A DNA stretch of 6,177 nucleotides from an uncultured Arsenicibacter sp. (GTDB lineage: Bacteria; Bacteroidota; Bacteroidia; Cytophagales; Spirosomataceae), in assembly GCF_945952095.1 (NCBI RefSeq), contig NZ_CAMFHL010000340.1:1-6177 (forward strand). Direction: 5' to 3'. A model generated the notes under the pieces. That model did not search any database. It was not told the origin of the DNA and worked only from the letters and a program-made list of their open reading frames with translations. Both the position numbers and the translations under genes were made by a program. Within the stretch, counting starts at the first letter, position 1. The number at the start of each line of letters is the position of its first letter. Shown here in pieces: positions 1 through 5,926 of this stretch.

Positions 1-35
1 AGTCGTCGGCAGCGTCAGATGTGTATAAGAGACAG
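1..35 (+). other. Untrimmed Nextera (Tn5 tagmentation) read-1 adapter, not genomic
   Basis: Bases 3-35 match the Illumina Nextera read-1 adapter exactly, as I remember it. Bases 17-35 are the 19-bp Tn5 mosaic end AGATGTGTATAAGAGACAG. The two leading bases (AG) would be the end of the i5 index. Real genomic sequence begins at base 36, where a glycosyltransferase reading frame is already open. The window start is therefore a contig end at a tagmentation cut, and this stretch should be masked rather than read as a transposon. Confidence 0.97.
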
Positions 36-448
36 ACTCTGAACTACGGGCGCACCGTGGTTTTCTGCGGGTGGCTGAGCTGGCCAAAGCGCCATTACAT
101 CTCGACAAACGGTATTTCTATTACCATCTGGCGTATCCGACCATCGAAAAATTCGTGGTAAAAACAATCGGATTTTATGCGGATGTCGAAAGCCGGTATG
201 ATTATGAACACGGTATGCGCTTTTCGAAAACGCGTCTGGTGTATCAGCCGGTTAAAGATTTTTTTACACGCTACATACGAAAACAAGGCTACCGGGACGG
301 CACGCGTGGGTTTATCCTCTGCGTATTGTTTGCCCTGTATGGTTTTATGAAGTGGGCTAACCTCTGGTTTCTGGAGGAGCAGGCAAACGGGACGACAGCC
401 TCCGTCCCTTTGCCTAAACCCGTTTTAACGAAGCCTTTAAACGAGTAA
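36..448 (+). CDS. Glycosyltransferase family 2, C-terminal fragment (5' end missing)
   Basis: The frame is open from the adapter junction (first whole codon at 38) to the TAA at 446-448, giving 136 residues with no N-terminus. The GTG at 71 is only an internal codon. The fragment matches the tail of WaaE/KdtX-like family 2 glycosyltransferases: an N-terminal RGF and H-A-Y region, then KFVVKTIGFYADVE, then a YIRKQGYRDGTRGF segment, which in this family reads 'Y-x-x-x-x-G-[FY]-x-DG-x-x-GF'. A short hydrophobic stretch (ILCVLFALYGFMKW) and an acidic end (LWFLEEQ) follow. Such enzymes transfer a sugar from a nucleotide donor during lipopolysaccharide or exopolysaccharide assembly at the inner membrane face. 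The catalytic GT-A half with its DxD motif lies outside the window, so donor and acceptor cannot be told. A flippase gene follows 143 bp downstream on the same strand, consistent with a polysaccharide locus. Confidence 0.85.
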
Positions 449-463
449 AGACGATAGAGTGTA

Positions 464-548
464 TTGACAGGATGAACAGGATTTTATTCCTTTTCAGGTC
501 TATTTCGCCACGCGAAGCCTAATCATGTTTATCCCGTAATCATGTCAA
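464..548. repeat. Imperfect palindromic intergenic repeat (TTGACAGGAT family)
   Basis: The left arm at 464-483 (TTGACAGGATGAACAGGATT) is mirrored by a diverged right arm at 521-548, whose reverse complement begins TTGACATGAT and ends AAACATGATT. The right arm carries about eight extra bases in the middle. At the centre is a perfect 5-bp hairpin, TTCGC-CAC-GCGAA (504-516). Intergenic palindromes built from units like 'ACAGGATTA' are, from memory, common in Cytophagia genomes. The element occupies most of the 143-bp gap between the glycosyltransferase and the flippase. It could form a hairpin in RNA, but no T-run follows, so I do not call it an intrinsic terminator. Confidence 0.6.
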
Positions 549-591
549 TAAAACGACTCTGTACGGATTATAACCGAAGTAGTTTTACCGC

Positions 592-1917
592 ATGTCTGAT
601 AAAAAGACGATTTTACAAAATATTGCCTGGACGGGAGGTGTACAGGTTGCTAACCTGGTATTGCCGCTGCTGACCCTCCCCATCATTGCCCGGATTGTGG
701 GCCCCGAAAAACTGGGGGTTATCAATTATGCCGCCGCCATTGTTGCTTACTTTACGCTGGTCGTCAACTACAGTTTTGACCTGACCGCTACCCGGCAGGT
801 GGCGCAATATCAGGACGATCCGGACAAGGTTAATCACCTGTTCAGTACGGTGCTGTATACCAAACTCCTCTTATTTCTGGTATCAAGTATCGGTTTCGGG
901 CTGGTGTACGGGCTGATGCCCAAATTCAGCGCCGATGGGCGGGTAGCCCTGTTTTCGTACCTGATTACGGTTGCGTACGTGATTACGCCGAACTGGCTCT
1001 TTCAGGGTATGCAGCACATGCGGCAGCTGGCCTTATTTAATCTCCTTTCGAAAGTTATTTTCACGGTGGTAATTCTCCTGCTGGTCCGGCAGGAAGCGGA
1101 TTATTTCTGGCAACCGCTGGCCATGAGCGTGGCGCAGGTTGTGGTGGGCGTCGGGGCATTTGCCTATGCCTTGGTCCGGTACGGCATCCGGCTCAGGGGC
1201 TGGCACTGGCCATCGGTGCGGGCGTCGTTGTGGGAAGGTAAAACGGTGTTTATGACGCAAGTGACGATGAACCTCTACACGACAACCAGCATTGTTATTC
1301 TTGGTATTTTCCAGAATGCGGAGCAGGTCGGGCAGTACACGGCAGCCAACCGGCTGATTGGGGTGGCGCAGGCTCTGCTGTTTTACCCGATCAACAACAC
1401 GCTGTTTCCCTACATTGGTGCGGCGTTCGGGCGGAGTCAGGCGGAGGGCGTTGAGGTGGTGCGGCGGCTGATTCCGTTTTCGTTTGCCTTCGCGTTTGTG
1501 TATAGCCTGAGCATTTTTGTCATGAGCCCGCTGGTGATCTACATCATCTACGGCGAGCAGTTTGCACCGGCCGTACTCGTGCTGCGGATTCTGGCCTTTC
1601 AGCCGTTTATTGTCAACTGCAACTCGTTTTTTGGTATTCAGACCATGATCAACCTGAAGATGGATGCTGCCTTTTTCCGGGTAACCTGTCTGGCAGCGGT
1701 TGTCGGCGTAACGCTGAATGCCGCAATGGCTAACTGGTTCGGCTACATCGGTACGGCGTTTTCGCTGGTGTTCATGGAGTTGTTTATCTGCACCTGCCTG
1801 TACATCAGCCTGAAACGCGCCTCCATCTCGCTGCTTGACGGCCGCTATATGAACTGGCACTACCTTATCAGCTCCACGCAATCCTTTTTCCAGCGCAAAC
1901 GACCGGAAGTGGTGTAG
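592..1917 (+). CDS. Wzx-like oligosaccharide flippase (MOP superfamily)
   Basis: A 441-residue, strongly hydrophobic protein, within the usual 400-480 residues for Wzx flippases, which move undecaprenyl-diphosphate-linked oligosaccharides from the cytoplasmic to the periplasmic face of the inner membrane. About twelve membrane segments can be read, for example near residues 14-36, 43-62, 90-108, 119-137, 147-165, 175-196, 222-240, 255-275, 294-319, 327-345, 363-380 and 385-406. Family signatures are the N-terminal 'ARIVGPEKLGVINYA' region (33-47), NWLFQGM (134-140), YTAANRL (249-255) and YGEQFAPAV (320-328). The tail (residues 407-441) is basic and polar, hence probably cytoplasmic. ATG 592 is the first start before the conserved N-terminus. 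No Shine-Dalgarno sequence precedes it, which is normal for Bacteroidota. The upstream glycosyltransferase suggests a shared polysaccharide operon. The substrate cannot be inferred. Confidence 0.9.
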   Translation: MSDKKTILQNIAWTGGVQVANLVLPLLTLPIIARIVGPEKLGVINYAAAIVAYFTLVVNYSFDLTATRQVAQYQDDPDKVNHLFSTVLYTKLLLFLVSSIGFGLVYGLMPKFSADGRVALFSYLITVAYVITPNWLFQGMQHMRQLALFNLLSKVIFTVVILLLVRQEADYFWQPLAMSVAQVVVGVGAFAYALVRYGIRLRGWHWPSVRASLWEGKTVFMTQVTMNLYTTTSIVILGIFQNAEQVGQYTAANRLIGVAQALLFYPINNTLFPYIGAAFGRSQAEGVEVVRRLIPFSFAFAFVYSLSIFVMSPLVIYIIYGEQFAPAVLVLRILAFQPFIVNCNSFFGIQTMINLKMDAAFFRVTCLAAVVGVTLNAAMANWFGYIGTAFSLVFMELFICTCLYISLKRASISLLDGRYMNWHYLISSTQSFFQRKRPEVV

Positions 1918-1929
1918 CAGTGACATGTC

Positions 1930-1963
1930 GGCGGAGCTATCCCCCGCTGGAAAGAGGCACAGG
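1930..1963 (+). repeat. Degenerate copy R1 of the cassette-flanking repeat
   Basis: Twelve bases after the flippase stop, the sequence GGCGGAGCTATCCCCCGCTGG and following bases matches the start of the long repeats at 2000-2044 and 2557-2601, then decays (AAAGAGGCACAGG against GAGGGGGCGCAGG). Its GAGCT core lies exactly 70 bp upstream of that of R2, in the same orientation. Its outer edge, CGGCGGAGCTATCCCCC (1929-1945), matches the outer edge of the right-hand copy at 16 of 17 positions, better there than R2 does. It may be an older end or a remnant of an earlier insertion. Confidence 0.7.
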
Positions 1964-1999
1964 AAATAGTAAGTGCCGGAAAGCCTTGACGGTTATGCT

Positions 2000-2044
2000 G
2001 GCAGAGCTGTCCCCCTTTGGAGGGGGCGCAGGGGGAGGAAAACA
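2000..2044 (+). repeat. Left inverted repeat (R2) flanking the DUF559 gene
   Basis: Bases 2004-2044 are a perfect 41-bp inverted match to 2557-2597. With one mismatch (2003 against 2598) the match runs to 45 bp (2000-2044 against 2557-2601). Inside is a perfect short hairpin, CCCCCT-TTGG-AGGGGG (2011-2026). It is followed by G-runs (GGAGGGGGCGCAGGGGGAGG, 2019-2038) that could fold as a G-quadruplex. The repeat sits 88 bp before the DUF559 start codon and marks the left edge of the AT-rich segment. Confidence 0.93.
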
Positions 2045-2089
2045 CACCTATGTTAGAAATTCTTGCTTAAAATTGATACCTATCCATAA

Positions 2090-2127
2090 CAGATACGTCT
2101 TATACATCACACGAATTAACGTATCTG
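2090..2127. promoter_or_regulatory. 9-bp inverted repeat directly upstream of the DUF559 gene
   Basis: CAGATACGT (2090-2098) and ACGTATCTG (2119-2127) are perfect reverse complements separated by 20 bases, ending four bases before the TTG start at 2132. The placement would suit an operator for a dimeric regulator or an RNA hairpin that hides the start region. Neither can be decided by reading, and a chance occurrence is possible in AT-rich sequence. Confidence 0.4.
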
Positions 2128-2131
2128 CATT

Positions 2132-2521
2132 TTGGAAAAAGCAAGTACTGCCAACAACTATCATTACAATTCAAAGCTACAATTCCTTGCCAGACAGCTT
2201 CGAAATGATTCTACAAAGGCTGAAGCCTGTATGTGGAAATTTATGTTACGTGCAAAGGGACTTTCTGATTTTGCCTTTCGAAGGCAGCGCCCAATTTTAA
2301 ACTATATTGTTGATTTTGTATGTTTTGAGTGTATGCTCGTCATTGAAATTGATGGTATCAGCCACACGTTTGAAGACGCCTCAATGCGAGATACCCAAAA
2401 GGATGAAGCACTTATGTCAATAGGTTTCACTGTAATGCGGTTTACAGATGCAGAAGTTTTAAGGGATATGGATAAGGTATACGATATATTATGCTCTTGG
2501 CTTCAACATAATAAGATGTAG
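2132..2521 (+). CDS. DUF559 domain protein, Vsr-like endonuclease fold
   Basis: A 129-residue single-domain protein matching the DUF559 family (Vsr-like, PD-(D/E)XK nuclease superfamily) over its whole length. Family features are NNYHYN (8-13), ARQLRNDSTKAEACMW (20-35, with helix Glu31), FRRQRPI (49-55), YIVDF (58-62, Asp61), LVIEIDGISH (69-78, with Glu72, Asp74 and His78) and GFTVMRFTDAEVL (98-110). Asp61, Glu72, Asp74 and His78 are the likely metal-binding or catalytic residues by analogy with Vsr. All are present, so the enzyme may be active on DNA, though family function is poorly known. In this frame a stop lies at 2117-2119 and no ATG precedes the conserved region, so TTG 2132 is the most reasonable start, unless ATT 2129 is used. 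Hand counts give 32-43% G+C in three 60-base rows here, against 68% in a row of the flippase gene, which suggests separate ancestry. The gene lies alone inside a 41-bp inverted repeat. Confidence 0.85.
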   Translation: MEKASTANNYHYNSKLQFLARQLRNDSTKAEACMWKFMLRAKGLSDFAFRRQRPILNYIVDFVCFECMLVIEIDGISHTFEDASMRDTQKDEALMSIGFTVMRFTDAEVLRDMDKVYDILCSWLQHNKM

Positions 2522-2556
2522 TTGGTGCACAAATTGGTCTATGTGTTAGTCTCAGA

Positions 2557-2601
2557 TGTTTTCCTCCCCCTGCGCCCCCTCCAAAGGGGGACAGCTCCGC
2601 C
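2557..2601 (-). repeat. Right inverted repeat (R3) flanking the DUF559 gene
   Basis: This is the reverse complement of the left repeat: 41 of 41 bases over 2557-2597 and 44 of 45 when extended to 2601. The internal hairpin appears as CCCCCT-CCAA-AGGGGG (2575-2590). It begins 35 bp after the DUF559 stop codon. Base 2602 onward (GGTTA) repeats the five bases just outside the left repeat (1991-1995). The paired repeats could base-pair around the whole gene in single-stranded DNA or in one transcript. R3 also lies 76 bp past the stop of the minus-strand beta-helix gene, so its hairpin could help end that transcript. Confidence 0.93.
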
Positions 2602-2677
2602 GGTTACTGTCTGCAGGCTGAAATTTAGTGAAAGTCATAGCTGGGATAAACCACTATATCACCGCACAAGAGAGCCC

Positions 2678-4243
2678 TCACCGCTGCACAATTTTCTTCA
2701 GTGGCCCGGCGATGGACAGGCGGAGGGTGCCCTGAGCCGAGCCGCCCCGGCCGGCAATCTGTAACGTAACTTTGTCATTGGACGGCAGCCAGTTCAGGGT
2801 GGCAGCGTTGCCGGTCGTGAAGTCGTTGCCGACGACGGTCATGTTGGGGGTATCACTACCGTTCTGGCTGACATAGCGGACCACGTGTGTGGCAAAATCA
2901 CCGACGCCGTTAACGGTACCGGTTGCATCGGCAGTAATCATGCTGCCCGCCCGCGAACTGACGGTAATGTCATAAAGGGCGCCATCGTTAGCCGCAGGGA
3001 TCTCGCGGCTGAAGTTAAGCTGTAAATTGCCCTGCGCTGTGGTCAGCTCATCGGCCGTTTCGTTTTCATACAGAATATGGCCATTCGGGTTCGGAAAAGG
3101 CTTGAGGTTGCCCGGTACGTATCCGACACTGTGACACCGACCCACCTTTACCATCCCGACCGATACCGAATAATGGTTGGAACCGATATTGAGATAACTC
3201 ACATTACGCGCCCGGATACCCCATTGCCCATACAACTGATTACCCGTAATCTCAACACTCTGCAAGCCCTGATTGTCCGGATTATCGTCGCGGTTCGGCA
3301 GGTCAAGGAAGACCGATGTGTCGTTGATAATACCAAACTGATTACCGGTCATAATCAGGGAGTTGATCGTGTAATTGCTGTTGGTTGACCCGACATAAAG
3401 TCCGTGAACGGTACAGTTTTCGATGCTGTTACCGGTGATCAGGAAATCAGAGGTCTGCACACCGGCATCCGGCATCAGCCGCAGTCCGTACTGCCACCGT
3501 GAACCGCCCGCCCAGTTGATTTTATTATTCTGGAACCGCAGCCCGCCCCCGCTTTGCCACTGAATAGCGGCAACCGGCGAGCGCTCCTGCATGTAGTTGG
3601 TCACAAAATCGGTGGCGGTAATGCTCATGTCGCCGATGTCGGCCACCTTCGTATTCCGGATCCAGATGCCGTAATTGACCGGATCAAACACCGAGCATTG
3701 ATTTACTTTCCAGTAAATACCGCTTTCGACGCTGATGTTGTTAAAGAAGTTAATGAACGACATCCGGTTCAGTACTGTCCCGTCGGCGTCGACGATCCGC
3801 AGACCGCTACCGGCAGTAGGGTTCGCCGTGGCCGTATTCTCCAGCGAAAAATCTTCGAAAACTACGTTTTTGCCATCAGCCTCGACATTGATCAGCGTAT
3901 TGGTCAGTGAGGTAGTAATGAGCCTGGTAACGCCCCGTTCGGTCGTGGTTGCCTTACCGGCTCCCCGTATCGTCAGTGCCCCGCGGATGTTGACGGTCTT
4001 GTCGAGCCGGTAGGTGCCGGCGCTCAGCAACAGAATACACTGCTGATCAACGCAGTCATCAATAGCCTGTTGCAATAAGGAACTGACATCGGCAGCCCCC
4101 GATTTATCGGGTTTGTAACGGTCAAAATCGACCATGCCGGTCAGCGTAACCGTTTCAATGACACGGTTTTTACAGGACAGTATGCCCGTCATCGATAAGA
4201 TGACCAGCGATATAGAAACGAGAAACGGGTAAAATGCCTTCAT
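2678..4243 (-). CDS. Lipoprotein with right-handed parallel beta-helix (pectate-lyase-like)
   Basis: A 521-residue protein starting at ATG 4243. The frame also opens at 4300, but that would overlap the upstream gene by 32 bp and put 19 non-signal residues in front of a clear lipoprotein signal: MKAFYPFLVSISLVILSMTG, then ILSC with lipidated Cys24. After a short linker comes the entry of a Pectate_lyase_3-like fold (LLQQAIDDC, 56-64; ILLLSAGTYRLDKTVNIRGALTIRG, 70-94), then repeated beta-helix coils to about residue 360. These have typical asparagine-rich turns such as ITGNSIENC, MTGNQFGI and ITGNQLYG. Residues 400-515 look like a separate beta-sandwich domain. Such proteins bind, cleave or epimerise polysaccharides. 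No catalytic set can be identified, so enzyme activity is not claimed. Probably anchored in the outer membrane. It lies 25 bp after the GINT1_N-like gene, likely co-transcribed, with no Shine-Dalgarno sequence. Confidence 0.82.
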   Translation of the reverse strand: MKAFYPFLVSISLVILSMTGILSCKNRVIETVTLTGMVDFDRYKPDKSGAADVSSLLQQAIDDCVDQQCILLLSAGTYRLDKTVNIRGALTIRGAGKATTTERGVTRLITTSLTNTLINVEADGKNVVFEDFSLENTATANPTAGSGLRIVDADGTVLNRMSFINFFNNISVESGIYWKVNQCSVFDPVNYGIWIRNTKVADIGDMSITATDFVTNYMQERSPVAAIQWQSGGGLRFQNNKINWAGGSRWQYGLRLMPDAGVQTSDFLITGNSIENCTVHGLYVGSTNSNYTINSLIMTGNQFGIINDTSVFLDLPNRDDNPDNQGLQSVEITGNQLYGQWGIRARNVSYLNIGSNHYSVSVGMVKVGRCHSVGYVPGNLKPFPNPNGHILYENETADELTTAQGNLQLNFSREIPAANDGALYDITVSSRAGSMITADATGTVNGVGDFATHVVRYVSQNGSDTPNMTVVGNDFTTGNAATLNWLPSNDKVTLQIAGRGGSAQGTLRLSIAGPLKKIVQR

Positions 4244-4268
4244 GGGCGTCAATTGCTTTATACTTGCT

Positions 4269-5822
4269 TTAAGAATTAGGCTTCCACCAGAAACCATCAA
4301 TTACGGTCAGTCCGTGATCGTGGCTGAATGTATGCAGACCTTCCAGATCAGGTACTAGGTCGGGCGTAGCAGTCCGGATCGTTTCTTCCTGGTAGTCTGT
4401 TTTCGTCAGCACGGTAATGCGGTTCAGATTCAGGCCGTAGCCATACATACCCGAACTATTCTGCGAAGGTCGGTATAACTGATGCTGATGCTGAAAGATG
4501 CGGCCGGCCGGCCGGCCACGGCGAACATCAGACACAACCGGATTCATCGGATGGGGCGTCCACGGGCCGTTGAACAGGTCGTTGGTATAAAAAACGGACA
4601 ACTCATCCCACGGCTTCAGACCTTTATCCGTTTCGGATGCAAACAACCACCACGTATCATCGTGATAGAGCACCGTGGCGTCAACGGCCTGAATACCGGT
4701 CATGAGATTACCGGCAAATTCCCACTTCATCGGGAAATCGACACAGCGGTAAAGCTCGATGGTCTGGTTGTCCATCGTTTCCGGTATCATATAATACGTC
4801 TCCTGCCACCGGAACACAAACGGATAGGACAGGTGATACGGCCGTTCCAGTATGCGCTCCGGTGTGGTATAGCTACCGTCGGGTTTCAGTTCCATGACCG
4901 AAATATGGGCTCTGGATGCTCCTTCGGGCAATTCCTCCAGAAACACATACCAGCGGTTTTCATGAAAAACAACGTGGGGATCGGCCCAGAACTGCATGCC
5001 TTTCGGAGGCATAATGCGGGTAAATGCTGCAAAATCAGTTGCCGGATTCAGGTTCTCAAAACGGTACAGTAAAAACCACTGATCCTGAAAACGGGACCGC
5101 TGACGTATTTTCCGGACAATGGCCTGGCTGTAACGGGCGACCAAACCAATGGATTGTGAAAGGGAAACAGCCGGTCCGGCGGGTATTTTATCGGAAACCG
5201 GTTGCTGGTCAGCCCATTGCCGGAACGCGTCGGGGCCGGTCCGGTGCAGCTGCTTCAGGCTCCGGAGAATCAACTGCGAGGCCCGCCAGCAAAGGTGGTT
5301 GCGTGTCAGATGCGGCGAAACCGGATGCGTCGATACCCACGATTGGGCCAGCACAACGGAACGATTGCCGGATGCAGCCTGCATTACCAGCCGTACTTCG
5401 GCAACCGGCTGACCGTAACTGGTTTCCTGTATGCCTGGTAATGGCCAGGGCTGTCCACCGGCTCCGCAAACGGCCCAGACGCCTGAAGTCGTTTCCGGAA
5501 AAACGATAGGAGAGGGCTGCCGGCGAAAGTCAAGGAGTACATCCAGCGTATACGAAGCGAGATTACCGGCATCGTAGACCGGCAAACCGCTGAGTGTCCT
5601 GACCGCGAGTGCATCCGGTTGGGTATTGCGGGCAAAAGCGGCGTGATCGAGCCGTGTAAACAAATTAAACAGAAACGAATGAGGTGCCGAAACCGGTGGC
5701 GGTGCCACAAGAACAGAAACCGTAGCTATGTTAGCTGTCAGCAGGGCTTCCACCAGCGCGTGCTGCCAGTGCGGCACCTGTAAGTTATCCAGAAGCAGAC
5801 CAACCCGTATTTCTGACTGCAT
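4269..5822 (-). CDS. GINT1_N-like propeller protein with formyltransferase-like N-terminus
   Basis: A 517-residue protein. ATG 5822 is chosen because the conserved N-terminus follows at once (MQSEIRVGLLLDNLQVPHW). The longer frame from 5915 adds 31 basic residues and would cover a probable promoter. Residues 1-195 resemble the Rossmann-like N-terminus of bacterial relatives (VGLLLDNL at 7-14; DVLLDFR at 94-100; GVWAVCGAGG at 114-123). Residues 270-515 match the domain named after plant glucosamine inositolphosphorylceramide transferase 1, a GH43/GH32-like five-bladed propeller. Its marks are FWADPHVV (278-285), PYHLSYPFVF (328-337), MIPE (345-348), VDATV (380-384), WWLF (391-394), GRPAGR (436-441) and LYRPSQ (449-454). 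The plant catalytic GT64 domain is not seen, so the inherited name should not be read as an activity. No signal peptide is evident, so it is probably cytoplasmic. Its setting suggests a role in sugar modification or polysaccharide assembly. First gene of a likely two-gene operon. Confidence 0.8.
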   Translation of the reverse strand: MQSEIRVGLLLDNLQVPHWQHALVEALLTANIATVSVLVAPPPVSAPHSFLFNLFTRLDHAAFARNTQPDALAVRTLSGLPVYDAGNLASYTLDVLLDFRRQPSPIVFPETTSGVWAVCGAGGQPWPLPGIQETSYGQPVAEVRLVMQAASGNRSVVLAQSWVSTHPVSPHLTRNHLCWRASQLILRSLKQLHRTGPDAFRQWADQQPVSDKIPAGPAVSLSQSIGLVARYSQAIVRKIRQRSRFQDQWFLLYRFENLNPATDFAAFTRIMPPKGMQFWADPHVVFHENRWYVFLEELPEGASRAHISVMELKPDGSYTTPERILERPYHLSYPFVFRWQETYYMIPETMDNQTIELYRCVDFPMKWEFAGNLMTGIQAVDATVLYHDDTWWLFASETDKGLKPWDELSVFYTNDLFNGPWTPHPMNPVVSDVRRGRPAGRIFQHQHQLYRPSQNSSGMYGYGLNLNRITVLTKTDYQEETIRTATPDLVPDLEGLHTFSHDHGLTVIDGFWWKPNS

Positions 5823-5926
5823 ACGTAACCGTTTGTGAATAGATAGATGTTTACTTATAAAGATTAGAGTGACTTGTCTTATATTTGATAAGCGTACGAC
5901 AAAACTAGTTAACATTTTCTGACAAA
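5823..5926. promoter_or_regulatory. Divergent promoter region between the GINT1_N-like and dehydrogenase-like genes
   Basis: These 104 AT-rich bases separate two genes read in opposite directions. For the plus-strand gene, TATATTTG (5880-5887) fits the Bacteroidota -7 box TAnnTTTG. The -33 box is weak (TTA at 5855-5857, 22 bases upstream). It would give a leader of about 35 bases before ATG 5927. For the minus-strand gene, TAGTTTTG (5907 down to 5900) also fits the -7 box, with a TTTTG 15 bases upstream, closer than the usual spacing. It would leave a leader of about 70 bases before ATG 5822. Both are pattern matches only. Confidence 0.5.

Noticed and set aside
17..35. A Tn5 transposon end in the genome
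   Set aside because: The preceding 14 bases are the synthetic Nextera read-1 primer, so the mosaic end comes from library preparation.
580..587. TAGTTTTA as a -7 promoter box for the flippase gene
   Set aside because: It lies only four bases before the start codon, so transcription would begin inside the gene, and it lacks the final G of TAnnTTTG.
1033..1926. 297-residue minus-strand open frame opposite the flippase gene
   Set aside because: It is antisense to a clear membrane protein gene. Its composition (very rich in Arg, His and Gln) is what the complement of that GC-rich coding sequence would give.
1920..2300. 126-residue plus-strand open frame running through repeats R1-R2 and into the DUF559 gene
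   Set aside because: It overlaps the DUF559 gene in another frame, its first part is translated repeat, and it shows no recognisable domain.
1930..2601. CRISPR array
   Set aside because: There are only three repeat copies, one of them inverted and one degenerate, with a gene between them. There is no regular series of spacers.
4244..4300. Extended start of the beta-helix protein at 4300
   Set aside because: It would overlap the preceding gene and hide the lipoprotein signal peptide. ATG 4243 places the signal at the N-terminus.
4482..5072. 196-residue plus-strand open frame, and further plus-strand frames to about 5509
   Set aside because: These are shadows of the minus-strand GINT1_N-like gene, whose many conserved motifs fix the true frame.
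5823..5915. Extended start of the GINT1_N-like protein at 5915
   Set aside because: The extra 31 residues are not like the family N-terminus and lie over the AT-rich divergent promoter region.
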